A stretch of 61,546 nt of DNA from Neobacillus muris (GTDB lineage: Bacteria; Bacillota; Bacilli; Bacillales; Cytobacillaceae): contig NZ_CALPDF010000026.1 of the NCBI RefSeq assembly GCF_943193175.1, forward strand, positions 1 through 61,546, given 5' to 3'. Below the pieces are notes generated by a model. That model made no database searches. It saw only the letters and a list, made by a program, of their open reading frames with translations, and was not told the DNA's origin. The translations under genes were made by a program, and so were the position numbers. Positions 1 to 8,590 of the stretch are shown here, one piece after another (the first letter of the stretch is position 1; each line of letters starts with the position of its first letter).

Positions 1-44
1 AATATTATATCATATTAACGCGGTGAATTAATAAAGAATAAAGA

Positions 45-77
45 TAAAATAAAAGCTGTCGAAGGTTTTTCGACAGC
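45..77 (-). terminator. Intrinsic terminator of ltaS
   Basis: Nine-bp stem GCTGTCGAA/TTCGACAGC with a 5-nt loop. On the minus strand it is followed by TTTTATTTTAT, 28 bases after the ltaS stop codon. Confidence 0.85.
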
Positions 78-104
78 CTGAGAAGAATTTAATCTTCTCT
101 CGGA

Positions 105-2063
105 TTAATCACTTTCTTCAGTTTTCTCTGTTTTGCTTCCTTTTGGTCCTAAATATTCATAGTCATTTGGATTAATTGGAGTATACCCTTCTGGCTTGTA
201 AAAACGCAGCAAGTCTTTATATACTATTTCATCTGACATTTGAAGTTCGGTATTGACTTTGTCTGAAATAGCTTTACATGCATCAGCATTTTCAGCTAAC
301 TCTTCAGTTACTGTAGAATAACATTTGCCCTTCACTTGCAGCACATCAGGAGACATAAAGTCTCCATTTCTAAATAGAGCCCAGTTTCGGTGGTCTGGTG
401 ACAATAGGTCTGAACCAAACTCAAGATAGTCTTTCGTATCAACACCCAATAAATGCAATACTGTCGGACGCACATCGACTTCACCGCCGTATTGTTCCTG
501 AATGCCGCCAGTTACGCCAGGGACATGGATAAATAATGGCACCCGCTGCAGGTTGGCATTGGTTACCGATGTGATTTCATCAACACCAAGGACTTTTGTC
601 ATTGCTTCGTTATGGTTCTCAGAGATACCATAATGGTCACCATACATGACAACCATTGTATTGTCGTATAGTCCGGCTGCTTTTAAGTCGTTAAAGAATT
701 GTTCCAAAGCCTCATCCATATAATGGGCAGATTGGAAATATTGATTCACTACTTGGTCATCTGTATCTCCAGCAGGAAAATCCGTATCCCCTGGATCCAT
801 TTCAAATGGGAAGTGGTTCGATAACGTAATAAATTTCGTATAGAATGGCTGCTTTAAGCTAGTCAGCAATGGCATCGATTCAGTAAAGAACGGCTTATCC
901 TTTAAACCATAGTTCTTCACATCTTCATCATTCATATCGTAGAATTCAGCATCAAAGAACTGGTCATAGCCAAATGATTTATAAATGACATTTCGGTTCC
1001 AGAATGTTTTATAGTTCCCATGGAATACTGCAGAACTATATCCCTGCCCTTTCAAAATAGCAGGCATTGCCTGATAGGTGTTTTGTGCTTTATTGACAAA
1101 CACTGCCCCTTGGCTCATTGGATAAAGTGAATTCTCCATTAAAAACTCTGCATCGGATGTTTTCCCCTGTCCGGTTTGGTGGAAAAAGTTTGGAAAATAG
1201 AATGTATTTTGGTCACGAGTTAACGAATTAAGGAATGGAGTAACTTCCTGACCATCAGGCATTTTATAATCAATCATGAACGATTGGAATGATTCCAATG
1301 AAATATAAATGACGTTCATGCCTTTTGCCTTGCCAAAGTATTCTGGGTTTGGGGCTGCGTAGTTTGCTTTGCGGTAGTTTTCTACCTCAGTCACATCACT
1401 GGAATCCGCTAAAGCACGCTGGCTTGAAGAACGGACATTTTGAATCGCATCATAGATTGTAAAGTTATAGGCCCCAAGATATTTGACTAAATAGTTCCTG
1501 TCAAAAGAGCGTGTCAGAAGCTGAGGGCGATCCTTTTCAGCAAGCCCTAAATTAAACAAAAATGTTGTAATGGAAAACAAGAGAACAATTTTATAGGATT
1601 TTCTATTTGTTTCCATTGAATGTTTGAACACTGTTAAAGCAAGGACAATTAGGATAATAAAGTCGGTAAAATAAAATACATCTAACGGTGACATTAACGA
1701 TAGAGCACTGTCTCCCAGCTGTCCGGCATTTGTTTTTGTCTGCATAATGACCGGGATGGTAATGAAATCACTAAAGAAACGATAATACGCGATGTTTGCG
1801 TATAACAAGAATGACAAGATAAAGTTTGTGATAATCATAACAAGTTTAGTCCGCTTTTTAAACAGCAGGGCAATTCCAAAGAAAAACAGCGCGGAACTAA
1901 GCGGATTAATCGCAAGCAAAAATTCCTGAAGACTATTATCTATTCCTAAATTAAATTCGATTTGATAAGCTGCATAGGTTTTGATCCAAAATAACACGAC
2001 AGCAATTGCAAAAAATGTAAGGTTATTTTTAGTTATTTTTTTAATAAAACTTATTTGTTCCAT
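105..2063 (-). CDS. ltaS: Lipoteichoic acid synthase (LtaS/YfnI/YflE family)
   Basis: Membrane enzyme that polymerises glycerol-phosphate from phosphatidylglycerol onto the lipoteichoic acid anchor outside the cell. About five N-terminal membrane segments (to residue ~180) precede an extracellular alkaline-phosphatase-fold domain. The nucleophile motif GKTSDAEF lies near residue 300 and the metal-binding YGDHYGIS motif near 485. At 652 residues it has normal family length. An in-frame ATG eleven codons upstream exists, but the ATG at 2063 is chosen because GAGAGGAG lies 7 bases before it. The gene is monocistronic with its own terminator. Bacilli often carry several paralogs, so which LtaS-type enzyme this is cannot be settled from this window. 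Confidence 0.93.
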   Translation of the reverse strand: MEQISFIKKITKNNLTFFAIAVVLFWIKTYAAYQIEFNLGIDNSLQEFLLAINPLSSALFFFGIALLFKKRTKLVMIITNFILSFLLYANIAYYRFFSDFITIPVIMQTKTNAGQLGDSALSLMSPLDVFYFTDFIILIVLALTVFKHSMETNRKSYKIVLLFSITTFLFNLGLAEKDRPQLLTRSFDRNYLVKYLGAYNFTIYDAIQNVRSSSQRALADSSDVTEVENYRKANYAAPNPEYFGKAKGMNVIYISLESFQSFMIDYKMPDGQEVTPFLNSLTRDQNTFYFPNFFHQTGQGKTSDAEFLMENSLYPMSQGAVFVNKAQNTYQAMPAILKGQGYSSAVFHGNYKTFWNRNVIYKSFGYDQFFDAEFYDMNDEDVKNYGLKDKPFFTESMPLLTSLKQPFYTKFITLSNHFPFEMDPGDTDFPAGDTDDQVVNQYFQSAHYMDEALEQFFNDLKAAGLYDNTMVVMYGDHYGISENHNEAMTKVLGVDEITSVTNANLQRVPLFIHVPGVTGGIQEQYGGEVDVRPTVLHLLGVDTKDYLEFGSDLLSPDHRNWALFRNGDFMSPDVLQVKGKCYSTVTEELAENADACKAISDKVNTELQMSDEIVYKDLLRFYKPEGYTPINPNDYEYLGPKGSKTEKTEESD

Positions 2064-2115
2064 TTTAATTCTCCTCTCACTTACCAGATTTATCATCGGT
2101 AAACGAACCTCAATT

Positions 2116-2124
2116 ACTATAGCA
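2116..2124 (-). promoter_or_regulatory. Extended -10 element upstream of ltaS
   Basis: On the minus strand the sequence reads TGCTATAGT, an extended sigma-A -10 about 50 bases before the ltaS start. No good -35 is seen. Confidence 0.45.
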
Positions 2125-2512
2125 CATTTTATATAAAAAGAAAAACATAAAATGCTGTATAGCTGAGATCTTTCTCTTCCTCAACATGCTTCATAACAAT
2201 ACAGCTGATACAAAAGCTTGGACATATTTTCCTGTTCTTAATAATCTTTCTTATGTTTATGCATCTGTTTTATTGGACATGACTGCTCAAATATATTAGA
2301 CGATTATTTTGCTAATTAGTTTCAACAAATTTATAAAAAATTATTTTGCTTCAGGAACGGTTTATATTTACTATTTAACCGTTTGATTGTTCTACATATC
2401 ATATACTTGAACGGCTATTTGTGCAATAAGATTTTAGTCTCAAATTTGCATGATTTTTGCCGGAATGGCAAATCCTATTAATGAATGTAGATGTTGAAAA
2501 GAGGAGATAAAA
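2125..2512. other. Intergenic stretch without a recognisable gene
   Basis: About 390 AT-rich bases between divergently transcribed ltaS and the small spore-type operon. I find no ORF with a ribosome binding site. A short inverted repeat TTTGCC-GGAAT-GGCAAA lies near 2456-2472, about 40 bases before the 2513 gene. It could be an operator or part of a forespore promoter; I could not fit a convincing SigF/SigG consensus. Confidence 0.5.
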
Positions 2513-2692
2513 GTGCCAAGAATCAGGCCAAACTTTACAAAAAGCCCCTATTTTGTTGATGAACCGGGAAACTGGCATTTACAGCCTGGTGCTCCAAAAG
2601 AACTTCAGAAGGAGCTTGAAACCTATTTGAGGGATTTGGAAACAATTGATGAACCCGGCACGATAAATGGAATCAGGATCGACCCTTTGTAA
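2513..2692 (+). CDS. Small hypothetical protein (59 aa)
   Basis: GTG start preceded by GAGGAGATAAAA. The product is soluble and charged, with no membrane segment and no Cys. It starts MPRIRPNFTKSPY and ends in GIRIDPL. I do not recognise the family. It lies 34 bases upstream of the sspH-type gene on the same strand, so the two are probably co-transcribed, which suggests (inference only) a spore-related role. It is oriented away from ltaS. Confidence 0.6.
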   Translation: MPRIRPNFTKSPYFVDEPGNWHLQPGAPKELQKELETYLRDLETIDEPGTINGIRIDPL

Positions 2693-2726
2693 ACTGAAGC
2701 TGGTATAACATAGGAGGAGTGACAGT

Positions 2727-2906
2727 ATGGATACAAGACGTGTAAAACAAATTTTATCTTCATCAGCCGATATAGAGGTAAAATACAATGGCGCTTCTGT
2801 ATGGATTGACCAATTAAACGAGGATGGAAGAACAGCTACCGTCCATTTGCGCGGTCCACTTGAAGAACGGACCATCGTTGAAATACATGAACTCGTAGAA
2901 GAATAA
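2727..2906 (+). CDS. sspH: H-type small acid-soluble spore protein
   Basis: A 59-residue protein with the SspH family pattern: an N-terminal helix (MDTRRVKQIL), then V-x-YNG-x-x-V-x-I, then NE-D-RTA and a charged tail ending in LVEE. H-type SASPs are made in the forespore and packed in the dormant spore core; they are not the DNA-saturating alpha/beta type. The RBS AGGAGG is 9 bases before ATG. It is preceded by the 59-residue unknown gene and ends beside a hairpin shared with the convergent gene. No sporulation sigma promoter was confidently located. Confidence 0.75.
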   Translation: MDTRRVKQILSSSADIEVKYNGASVWIDQLNEDGRTATVHLRGPLEERTIVEIHELVEE

Positions 2907-2912
2907 AAAAAG

Positions 2913-2935
2913 AGGCAGGGTCGTAGTTCCTGCCT
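2913..2935. terminator. Hairpin between convergent small genes
   Basis: AGGCAGG/CCTGCCT stem with a 9-nt loop. On the minus strand a CTTTTTTTATTC run follows, so it mainly terminates the 2935-3096 gene. On the plus strand the tail is poor. Confidence 0.65.
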
Positions 2936-3096
2936 TAATTCATGTCTTCATTTTCTCTGGTTAATGTACTTGGCTGCGGCTGCTCGTTTTGCACAATACT
3001 AGTTAGGCTTTCCCTCTTGTATTGGCTCTTATCCTTTCCGGCGCCAGGCAGTGCATTAGCCATCGGAAGCCGCTCAAGTTCTTTGCCTCTTGGCAT
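2935..3096 (-). CDS. Small basic hypothetical protein (53 aa)
   Basis: Polar low-complexity protein starting MPRGKELERLP, with Gln/Pro/Asn/Glu-rich C-terminus and no membrane segment or Cys. The start at 3096 is chosen because AAAGGAG lies 8 bases upstream; an upstream in-frame ATG at 3132 has no Shine-Dalgarno sequence. Size, charge and position opposite sspH resemble minor spore proteins, but I cannot assign a family. It is downstream of and co-oriented with the acyl-CoA dehydrogenase-like gene, 64 bases away. Confidence 0.6.
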   Translation of the reverse strand: MPRGKELERLPMANALPGAGKDKSQYKRESLTSIVQNEQPQPSTLTRENEDMN

Positions 3097-3160
3097 ATCC
3101 CACACTCCTTTTAAAGATAGGGTATCCAGCAATTCTCAGTTTAATCCTGGCTGCCTCGAA

Positions 3161-4318
3161 TTATCTTTTAAGAAGGTTTTCGATACTATATGCGGCAAGC
3201 AGTTGAATCGTCATATCATCCATAGGAGGATTATGGAGACCCGCTCTAACGTCCCGATAGTAGCGCTGCAATGGATTTTTTAAGGATAGGCTTCTAGCGC
3301 CTACCAGCCGCATGGCTATATCCACAATTTCAACTGCGAGGTTGGTAACGGTTAATTTTGCTGCTCCAAGAGCTGGCCCCATGCTATCTTTTTCCAGCTG
3401 ATCCGCATGGTCCCATTGATTGGCTGCCCCATACAAGAAATACTCCGCTTGCATAATTTTCAATTCCATTTCGCCAATTTTTTGACGGACGGCAGGCAAG
3501 CTGATAATCGGCCCCTGAATGTTGTTTGGTGCATATTCATTAGCAAACGCGATAGCAAATTTTCTGGCCGCTTTGGCAATCCCCAGGTAGCAGGCAGGAA
3601 TATGCAAAAGCCAGCCTTGTGCACTTTTTTTGCCAGGAACCATTTTTTCCACAAGATTCTCTTCGGGTATTCTCACCTGATTCAAGACAAGGTCATGGCT
3701 TCCAGTCCCCCGGAGTGCAATGCTATCCCATGTTTCTTCTATCTGCACCCCTGCGGAATCCCGTGGAATTAGGAAGTTTGCTGTCTCATTTGTGTCCTCG
3801 ATACTGGCGCTGACAATAAAGTAATCCAAAACAGGAGACATCGTGGTAAAGGTTTTTCTTCCATTAATAAGCCAGCTGCCCTCTGATTTTTTCGCAGTGG
3901 TTTCAGGCCTTCCACCACGTGTCGGGCTTCCTGTTTTCGGTTCTGTTGCAGCACTGTTAATTAATGCGCCTGCTTTGACCTCTTCGCATAAGTTTTTATA
4001 GATTGGTTCCTGCCAGCTTTGCTTTTCATGTAAATTCATGATAATGCCCATATGCCAGCCAATGGCTAATGAGGTTGAGCCATCCCCCATTGCAATCAAT
4101 TCTTGAAGACGGAGCAGCTCGTACAGCGATATTTGTTTTCCGCCATATTTTTTTGGTACCGTTAAAAAGGTATAGCCTGTCTCCTTTAGGTCCTGGATAT
4201 TTTCAAAAGGAAATCGGCCAGCTTCATCTACTTCATGTGCTCTTGATAAGAAACGATTTGAAAGGTCTTCCATAATAGCCAGCCGCTCTTCAGTTGTCAT
4301 AGCATTTTGGAAATTCAA
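3161..4318 (-). CDS. Acyl-CoA dehydrogenase-family flavoprotein
   Basis: A 385-residue soluble flavoprotein of the acyl-CoA dehydrogenase fold: N-terminal helical domain (1-120), beta domain with SGSWLINGRKTFTT (about 150-165), and C-terminal helical FAD-binding domain with VDIAMRLVGARS and RYYRDVRAG. It lacks the C-terminal EGT motif of classical enzymes. The RDVRAGLHNPPMDD pattern is like the DszC/HpaB-type or YdbM-like branch, so substrate and even dehydrogenase versus monooxygenase activity are open. Start is TTG at 4318 with GGGAGAG 6 bases upstream. It is monocistronic and divergent from the downstream histidine kinase. Confidence 0.8.
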   Translation of the reverse strand: MNFQNAMTTEERLAIMEDLSNRFLSRAHEVDEAGRFPFENIQDLKETGYTFLTVPKKYGGKQISLYELLRLQELIAMGDGSTSLAIGWHMGIIMNLHEKQSWQEPIYKNLCEEVKAGALINSAATEPKTGSPTRGGRPETTAKKSEGSWLINGRKTFTTMSPVLDYFIVSASIEDTNETANFLIPRDSAGVQIEETWDSIALRGTGSHDLVLNQVRIPEENLVEKMVPGKKSAQGWLLHIPACYLGIAKAARKFAIAFANEYAPNNIQGPIISLPAVRQKIGEMELKIMQAEYFLYGAANQWDHADQLEKDSMGPALGAAKLTVTNLAVEIVDIAMRLVGARSLSLKNPLQRYYRDVRAGLHNPPMDDMTIQLLAAYSIENLLKR

Positions 4319-4390
4319 TGTAATCTCTCCCTTTTTGTTTTCATTTTTTATGAAGTATTTTAGTTTAAATAATTCAAAACTTTCATTTTT

Positions 4391-4399
4391 TGGTATAAT
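4391..4399 (+). promoter_or_regulatory. Extended -10 (TGGTATAAT) before the histidine kinase gene
   Basis: TGGTATAAT matches the extended sigma-A -10, about 107 bases before the GTG start at 4506. The -35 is poor, as is common for this promoter type. Confidence 0.5.
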
Positions 4400-4505
4400 T
4401 TTAATGAAAACTGGAAATCCCTTATTTACTGGTTCCCACTATTGACAATACCATACTTTAAGACTTGGCTGCTGCTTAAATGCCCAAGTTGGGAGGTTGT
4501 TTGCT

Positions 4506-5753
4506 GTGGCTGATTTTATTAAAGATTTAATCCTTCACTTTTTTATTATGATGCTTATCCCTCTCACATACATCTTACTGTCCAGACAAAAAAAGGAATT
4601 GAATTTTCAAATTATCTTTGAATCTGTCCTGTTAATCACTTTATATTTAACCATGTTTTTCCCGGTTTACATTGGAAATGGTGCTGAATTTGATTTAAAA
4701 TTTATTCCAATATTTATTTCATTAATATATGGCGGACCTTTGTTAGGGTTTATCGCGATCCTTGCGTTACTTATCATGGAGCTATCTGTTCACGGCGCAC
4801 AAGGTTTCATTATGCTCATTAATTATACCATCATTATGCTTCCATTATTGCTTGTACGAAAATGGTATCTCCGTACATCCATGCAAAAAAAGATGGCAGT
4901 TGCCTTCTGCTGCTATTTAGCGATTACCATTACCCGATTTATTTTCCTTATTAATATAGAAAGAAATGATCTTTTTGTCTATTTGCTGTTGTTTTCTATA
5001 GTATCATTCCTTTCATTAGGCTTTACGATTTATTTAATCGAAACAAATGACAGGCAATTATATATGATTCAGCAGCTCCAGAACGCTGAAAAATTAAACT
5101 CTATCAGTCAATTAGCCGCATCTGTCGCCCATGAAATCAGAAATCCAATGACAACTATTCGTGGATTTATGCAGCTATTAAAGGATGAAGAAAACCTAAC
5201 AGCCAATCAACAATTGTTTGTGAAGATATCTTTAGAAGAGTTGAACAGGACTCAAGCCATTATTGATGATTTTCTCTCATTAGCCCGTCCCAATAAAAAT
5301 GAATGCCAATTGATTAATATATCCTTGTTATTAAAAGAAGCCATCGAATTTATGAAACCTTATGGAACCATTTCCGGGGTACAAATATCAGCCAAGGTTA
5401 CTGATGATCTATATATCAATGGCTATCAACATGAGTTTAAACAACTGATGATTAATTTAATGAAGAATGGGATTGAAGCTATGCCTAACGGAGGGGAATT
5501 AAGTGTAATCGCCTGCTCTGACCCAAAAAGCCATGTGGTGATGATAAAGGATGAAGGAATTGGGATTTCGGAAACCCAATTAAAGCAATTAGGACAGCCC
5601 TATTACTCAACCAAAACCCGTGGAACGGGACTTGGGCTATTAATTTCATATAACATTGCCAAAAGAATGCAAGGGAAAATAATCATCGACAGCAAGGTGA
5701 ATGTAGGAACCGTCTTTACACTTACTTTCCCCAAAAAATCTCTCCCCTCATAA
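4506..5753 (+). CDS. Sensor histidine kinase with 5TM receptor domain (KinB-like)
   Basis: Membrane sensor kinase of 415 residues. Six hydrophobic segments (residues ~5-185) include the 5TM-5TMR_LYT-type pattern FFPVYIGNGAEFDLKF and YGGPLLGF. The catalytic core follows: H-box SVAHEIRNP (His ~209), N-box NLMKNGIEAMPNGG, G1 DEGIGIS and G2 GTGLGL. The core resembles the sporulation kinase group that phosphorylates Spo0F. No response regulator is adjacent, which fits an orphan phosphorelay kinase. GTG at 4506 is preferred over the TTG at 4497, which directly abuts the GGGAGG ribosome binding site. A terminator overlaps the stop codon. Confidence 0.85.
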   Translation: MADFIKDLILHFFIMMLIPLTYILLSRQKKELNFQIIFESVLLITLYLTMFFPVYIGNGAEFDLKFIPIFISLIYGGPLLGFIAILALLIMELSVHGAQGFIMLINYTIIMLPLLLVRKWYLRTSMQKKMAVAFCCYLAITITRFIFLINIERNDLFVYLLLFSIVSFLSLGFTIYLIETNDRQLYMIQQLQNAEKLNSISQLAASVAHEIRNPMTTIRGFMQLLKDEENLTANQQLFVKISLEELNRTQAIIDDFLSLARPNKNECQLINISLLLKEAIEFMKPYGTISGVQISAKVTDDLYINGYQHEFKQLMINLMKNGIEAMPNGGELSVIACSDPKSHVVMIKDEGIGISETQLKQLGQPYYSTKTRGTGLGLLISYNIAKRMQGKIIIDSKVNVGTVFTLTFPKKSLPS

Positions 5754-5774
5754 CAAAGTGGAGAGATTTTTTTT
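5733..5774 (+). terminator. Terminator overlapping the kinase stop codon
   Basis: Stem AAAATCTCTCC/GGAGAGATTTT then T8. The TAA stop at 5751-5753 lies in the loop. Confidence 0.85.
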
Positions 5775-5836
5775 GAAATTTAGGCCTCCAAAAGATGGAA
5801 GTGTTTTAATGTTTTTATCTGTAACGATGATGTAAT

Positions 5837-5852
5837 TGTGCCTTTCCTCACT
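5837..5852 (+). promoter_or_regulatory. FNR-like operator at -41.5 of the narK-PAS promoter
   Basis: TGTGC-CTTTCC-TCACT matches TGTGA-N6-TCACA at 8 of 10 fixed positions. With the -10 TATACT at 5874-5879 the predicted start is about 5886, which places the site centre at -41.5. That is the spacing of FNR/CRP class II activation and of the Fnr-controlled narK promoter in B. subtilis. Binding itself is inferred. Confidence 0.65.
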
Positions 5853-5873
5853 GATGATGAAGCACATATGTAA

Positions 5874-5879
5874 TATACT
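5874..5879 (+). promoter_or_regulatory. -10 TATACT of the narK-PAS promoter
   Basis: Sigma-A -10 without a good -35, as expected of an activator-dependent promoter. The leader would be about 80 bases before the ATG at 5968. Confidence 0.55.
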
Positions 5880-5967
5880 CAATTATGGGTTAAAAGAACC
5901 ATATTTATATTTCTTTCGTTTTCAATAGGATGGAAAAAATGCACGAAATGGGATTAGGGGGATCTTT

Positions 5968-7473
5968 ATGAATAGTGGATTCATACAGCTTACCATTCAA
6001 ACTGGGAGTCTGGCTGCTGGATTTATGGTATGGGTTATTATTTCATTCTTAATGCCGTTTATCAATGCGGAAATCCCATTATCCTCGACTCAGGTTTCCA
6101 TTGCAACGGCAGTGCCGATTATCCTGGGTTCTCTTCTTAGATTTCCAATTGGTTATTGGACAAACCGTTACGGTGCAAGAGTGGTATTTACAATTAGTTT
6201 TCTGCTTTTATTAGTGCCCATTTTCATTATCAGTTATGCCCATACCTTTACCATGCTCCTTGCTGGAGGCTTCATCCTCGGGATAGGCGGAGCTGTGTTT
6301 TCTATCGGAGTGACATCCCTGCCTAAATATTATCCAAAATCGAAGCAGGGAATGGTCAATGGCATTTATGGGGCGGGAAATTTCAGCACAGCCGTTACTT
6401 GTTTTTTTGTCCCGTTTCTTGCTGAAGAGTTTGGCTGGAGATCGACCCTTAAAATTTATCTGGTGATTATCCTATTTTTTGCCTTGGTCAACTTCTGCCT
6501 GGGTGATCGAAAGGAACCAAAAGTCATCGTTCCCATGAAAGAGCAATTCGACCAAGTTTATAAAAATCCAAAACTATGGTTTTTAAGCTTGTTTTATTTT
6601 ATTACATTCGGGGCATTAATGGCCTTTACCCTGTATATTCCATCCTTTCTGGTTAATCATTTCGAATTATCCAGTGTGGATGCGGGATTGCGGACTGCAG
6701 GTTTTATCATGATCACCACCTTGTTTAGGCCCGTCGGAGGCTGGTTAGCCGACAAGTTTAATCCATTTTTAATCCTAATGGCAGTATTTTTTAGTTTAAC
6801 CTTTGCTGGATTTCTGCTTTCTTTCACTCCCTCCCTCCCTATCTATTCTTTTGGGTGTTTATTGGTAGCCATTTTTGCCGGGATAGGAAATGGAGCCATC
6901 TTTAAGCTGGTGCCTTTTTATTTTTCAAATCAAGTAGGGATTGTAAATGGAATTGTATCAGCCATTGGAGGGCTTGGCGGATTCTTTCCTCCCATTATAT
7001 TAACTGTTTTATTTAATATCACCGGAAATTATGCGATTGGATTTATGTCATTATCGGAGTTCTCATTGGCTAGTTTAGTTATAGTCGTTTGGCTGTTTAG
7101 CCAGGAAAAATTGGAGGTATCTGCAAAAATTGTTCACCATGCTGTCGAAGGGATTTGCATCACAGATGTGGATGGGATCATCCAGCAAGTCAATCCAGCC
7201 TTTACAAGAATTACCGGCTATACCCTAGAGGAAGTAGCTGGAAAAACATTAAGTGTCCTGCAATCTGGTGAACATGATCTGCATTTTTATAAAGACATGT
7301 GGGATAGTATACTAACAAAAGGTTTTTGGGAGGGCTATATCTGGAATAGGCGAAAAAATAATGAGATTTACAAGGAATGGCTGACGATCGTTGCCATCAA
7401 AGATGATTCAGGAGAAACAAAGAATTTTGCAGGAATGTTTATGGAAGAAAAAGATATTCCCAAGTTTATGTAA
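5968..7473 (+). CDS. NarK-type MFS nitrate/nitrite transporter fused to a C-terminal PAS domain
   Basis: A 501-residue membrane protein. Residues 1-380 form a 12-TM major facilitator of the NarK/NasA class (FPIGYWTNRYGAR motif A, GIGGAVFSIGVTSLPKYYP, RPVGGWLADKFNP). Residues ~385-495 are a complete PAS domain (GICITDVDGIIQQVNP, then DMWDSI and W-x-GYIWNRRK). B. subtilis NarK has about 395 residues and no such tail. Expected role: nitrate uptake or nitrite export in anaerobic respiration, with the cytoplasmic PAS sensing redox, a ligand or a partner. It is followed by a terminator, so no kinase domain has been lost by a nearby frameshift. AGGGGG is 6 bases before ATG. Substrate is inferred; a related anion is possible. 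Confidence 0.8.
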   Translation: MNSGFIQLTIQTGSLAAGFMVWVIISFLMPFINAEIPLSSTQVSIATAVPIILGSLLRFPIGYWTNRYGARVVFTISFLLLLVPIFIISYAHTFTMLLAGGFILGIGGAVFSIGVTSLPKYYPKSKQGMVNGIYGAGNFSTAVTCFFVPFLAEEFGWRSTLKIYLVIILFFALVNFCLGDRKEPKVIVPMKEQFDQVYKNPKLWFLSLFYFITFGALMAFTLYIPSFLVNHFELSSVDAGLRTAGFIMITTLFRPVGGWLADKFNPFLILMAVFFSLTFAGFLLSFTPSLPIYSFGCLLVAIFAGIGNGAIFKLVPFYFSNQVGIVNGIVSAIGGLGGFFPPIILTVLFNITGNYAIGFMSLSEFSLASLVIVVWLFSQEKLEVSAKIVHHAVEGICITDVDGIIQQVNPAFTRITGYTLEEVAGKTLSVLQSGEHDLHFYKDMWDSILTKGFWEGYIWNRRKNNEIYKEWLTIVAIKDDSGETKNFAGMFMEEKDIPKFM

Positions 7474-7480
7474 CTAAATT

Positions 7481-7512
7481 AAAACAAAGCTGCACGAAGG
7501 CAGCTTTGTTTT
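7481..7512. terminator. Bidirectional terminator
   Basis: AAAACAAAGCTGC/GCAGCTTTGTTTT stem with a 6-nt loop between the convergent narK-PAS and 3D-domain genes. Confidence 0.88.
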
Positions 7513-8353
7513 AATTTATAATTTGAAGTGTCACTTCTTTTTTACCCCATTCAAGTGCATCCTGCTCTGAAGGAATAAACACATCAATGCGGTTCCCTTT
7601 TATGGCGCCTCCAGTATCAGCAGCAATCGCTTCCCCATATCCTTCGACATACACCTTTGATCCAAGTGGAATCACATTTGGATCAACAGCAATTACTTTT
7701 TCATGAGGATTTGATTTAATGTCTACCCCTGTAGCCGTAATTCCTGAACACCCTTCACAATAAGCAGTATAGGCAGTGGCTTTAACCGTTAATTCCTTTA
7801 CAGGGGGCTCATTTGCTGCTGTTTCTGCCTTTTGATTATCAGCTGTTACAGCTTCCCCCGAATTTTCATCCGTTTCCTCGGCTATTGGCAGGCTTGATTC
7901 AGGTTCTTCAGAAGGCTGCTGTATCTGATCAGTAGTCTCTTTACCACTATCCGGAGCTTGAACCTGTTCTTGACCTGATTCTGCCATTCCTATTTGATTA
8001 TTTGGTACAGCTGCGGTTGGTGTAATCATGCCAAAATCCACATCGTCATCTATTAAATGACCAGCCATGGTGACCGGTGCAGCTGATTTAAGTTTATTTG
8101 TTTTAACCCAAAATAAATGGCTGTCATTCCCTTTCTTCTGATTAACTTGTCCCGCCATCGGGTACAAATCAGAGGAAACCATTTTGGATGAAATTGTATT
8201 CCATTTTTCAAGGTCTAAAACCGCCAATTTTTCAGGTTCCATTGAAAAACCGCTGGTTCCAGCCGTTAACACGGCTGCTTGTACATTAGCGCCAACAGAT
8301 ACGGAGAGTACTGATGCAGCGATAAATGTTTTGATTTTAAAAAGCATTTTCAT
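7511..8353 (-). CDS. Secreted 3D-domain cell-wall protein (YocH/YuiC-like)
   Basis: A 280-residue exported protein. Signal peptide residues 1-26 (cleavage near NVQA), a 100-residue variable region, an acidic Glu/Gln/Pro-rich linker (~125-185), then a C-terminal 3D domain (~190-280). The three conserved aspartates are in AVDPNVIP, AADTGG and RIDVFIPS. The family comprises lytic transglycosylase-like (MltA/Rpf fold) peptidoglycan hydrolases with roles in wall turnover or germination. No LysM or SH3 wall-binding domain is visible; the linker may space the domain through the wall. RBS AGGAGGT precedes ATG. Convergent with narK-PAS. Confidence 0.8.
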   Translation of the reverse strand: MKMLFKIKTFIAASVLSVSVGANVQAAVLTAGTSGFSMEPEKLAVLDLEKWNTISSKMVSSDLYPMAGQVNQKKGNDSHLFWVKTNKLKSAAPVTMAGHLIDDDVDFGMITPTAAVPNNQIGMAESGQEQVQAPDSGKETTDQIQQPSEEPESSLPIAEETDENSGEAVTADNQKAETAANEPPVKELTVKATAYTAYCEGCSGITATGVDIKSNPHEKVIAVDPNVIPLGSKVYVEGYGEAIAADTGGAIKGNRIDVFIPSEQDALEWGKKEVTLQIIN

Positions 8354-8518
8354 ACCTCCTATGTTCTTTAAAGCTAACGGTTATGTCCATGTTAACATAA
8401 AAAATGCGGATATAAAGAACAGGAGGATGATAATTGGTTTACAACCAATTCAGTTATATTACAATAGCATTTCGAGTGGACCTATCCTTTCCTTGACTTC
8501 CAAATATTACACAAAAAT

Positions 8519-8547
8519 AAAAAGCGAAGGGGTTCCTTCACTTTTTT
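8519..8547. terminator. Terminator downstream of the triple-PAS kinase
   Basis: AGCGAAGG/CCTTCACT hairpin with one mismatch and a GGTT loop, flanked by A- and T-runs. It lies 45 bases after the kinase stop on the minus strand and could work in both directions. Confidence 0.7.
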
Positions 8548-8590
8548 TAAATAATAAATAGAGTTACAAATCGAAAATAATCTCTCGTTA

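Noticed and set aside
2579..2875. 98-residue reverse-strand ORF
   Set aside because: Antisense shadow of sspH and its upstream partner; no RBS and no family resemblance.
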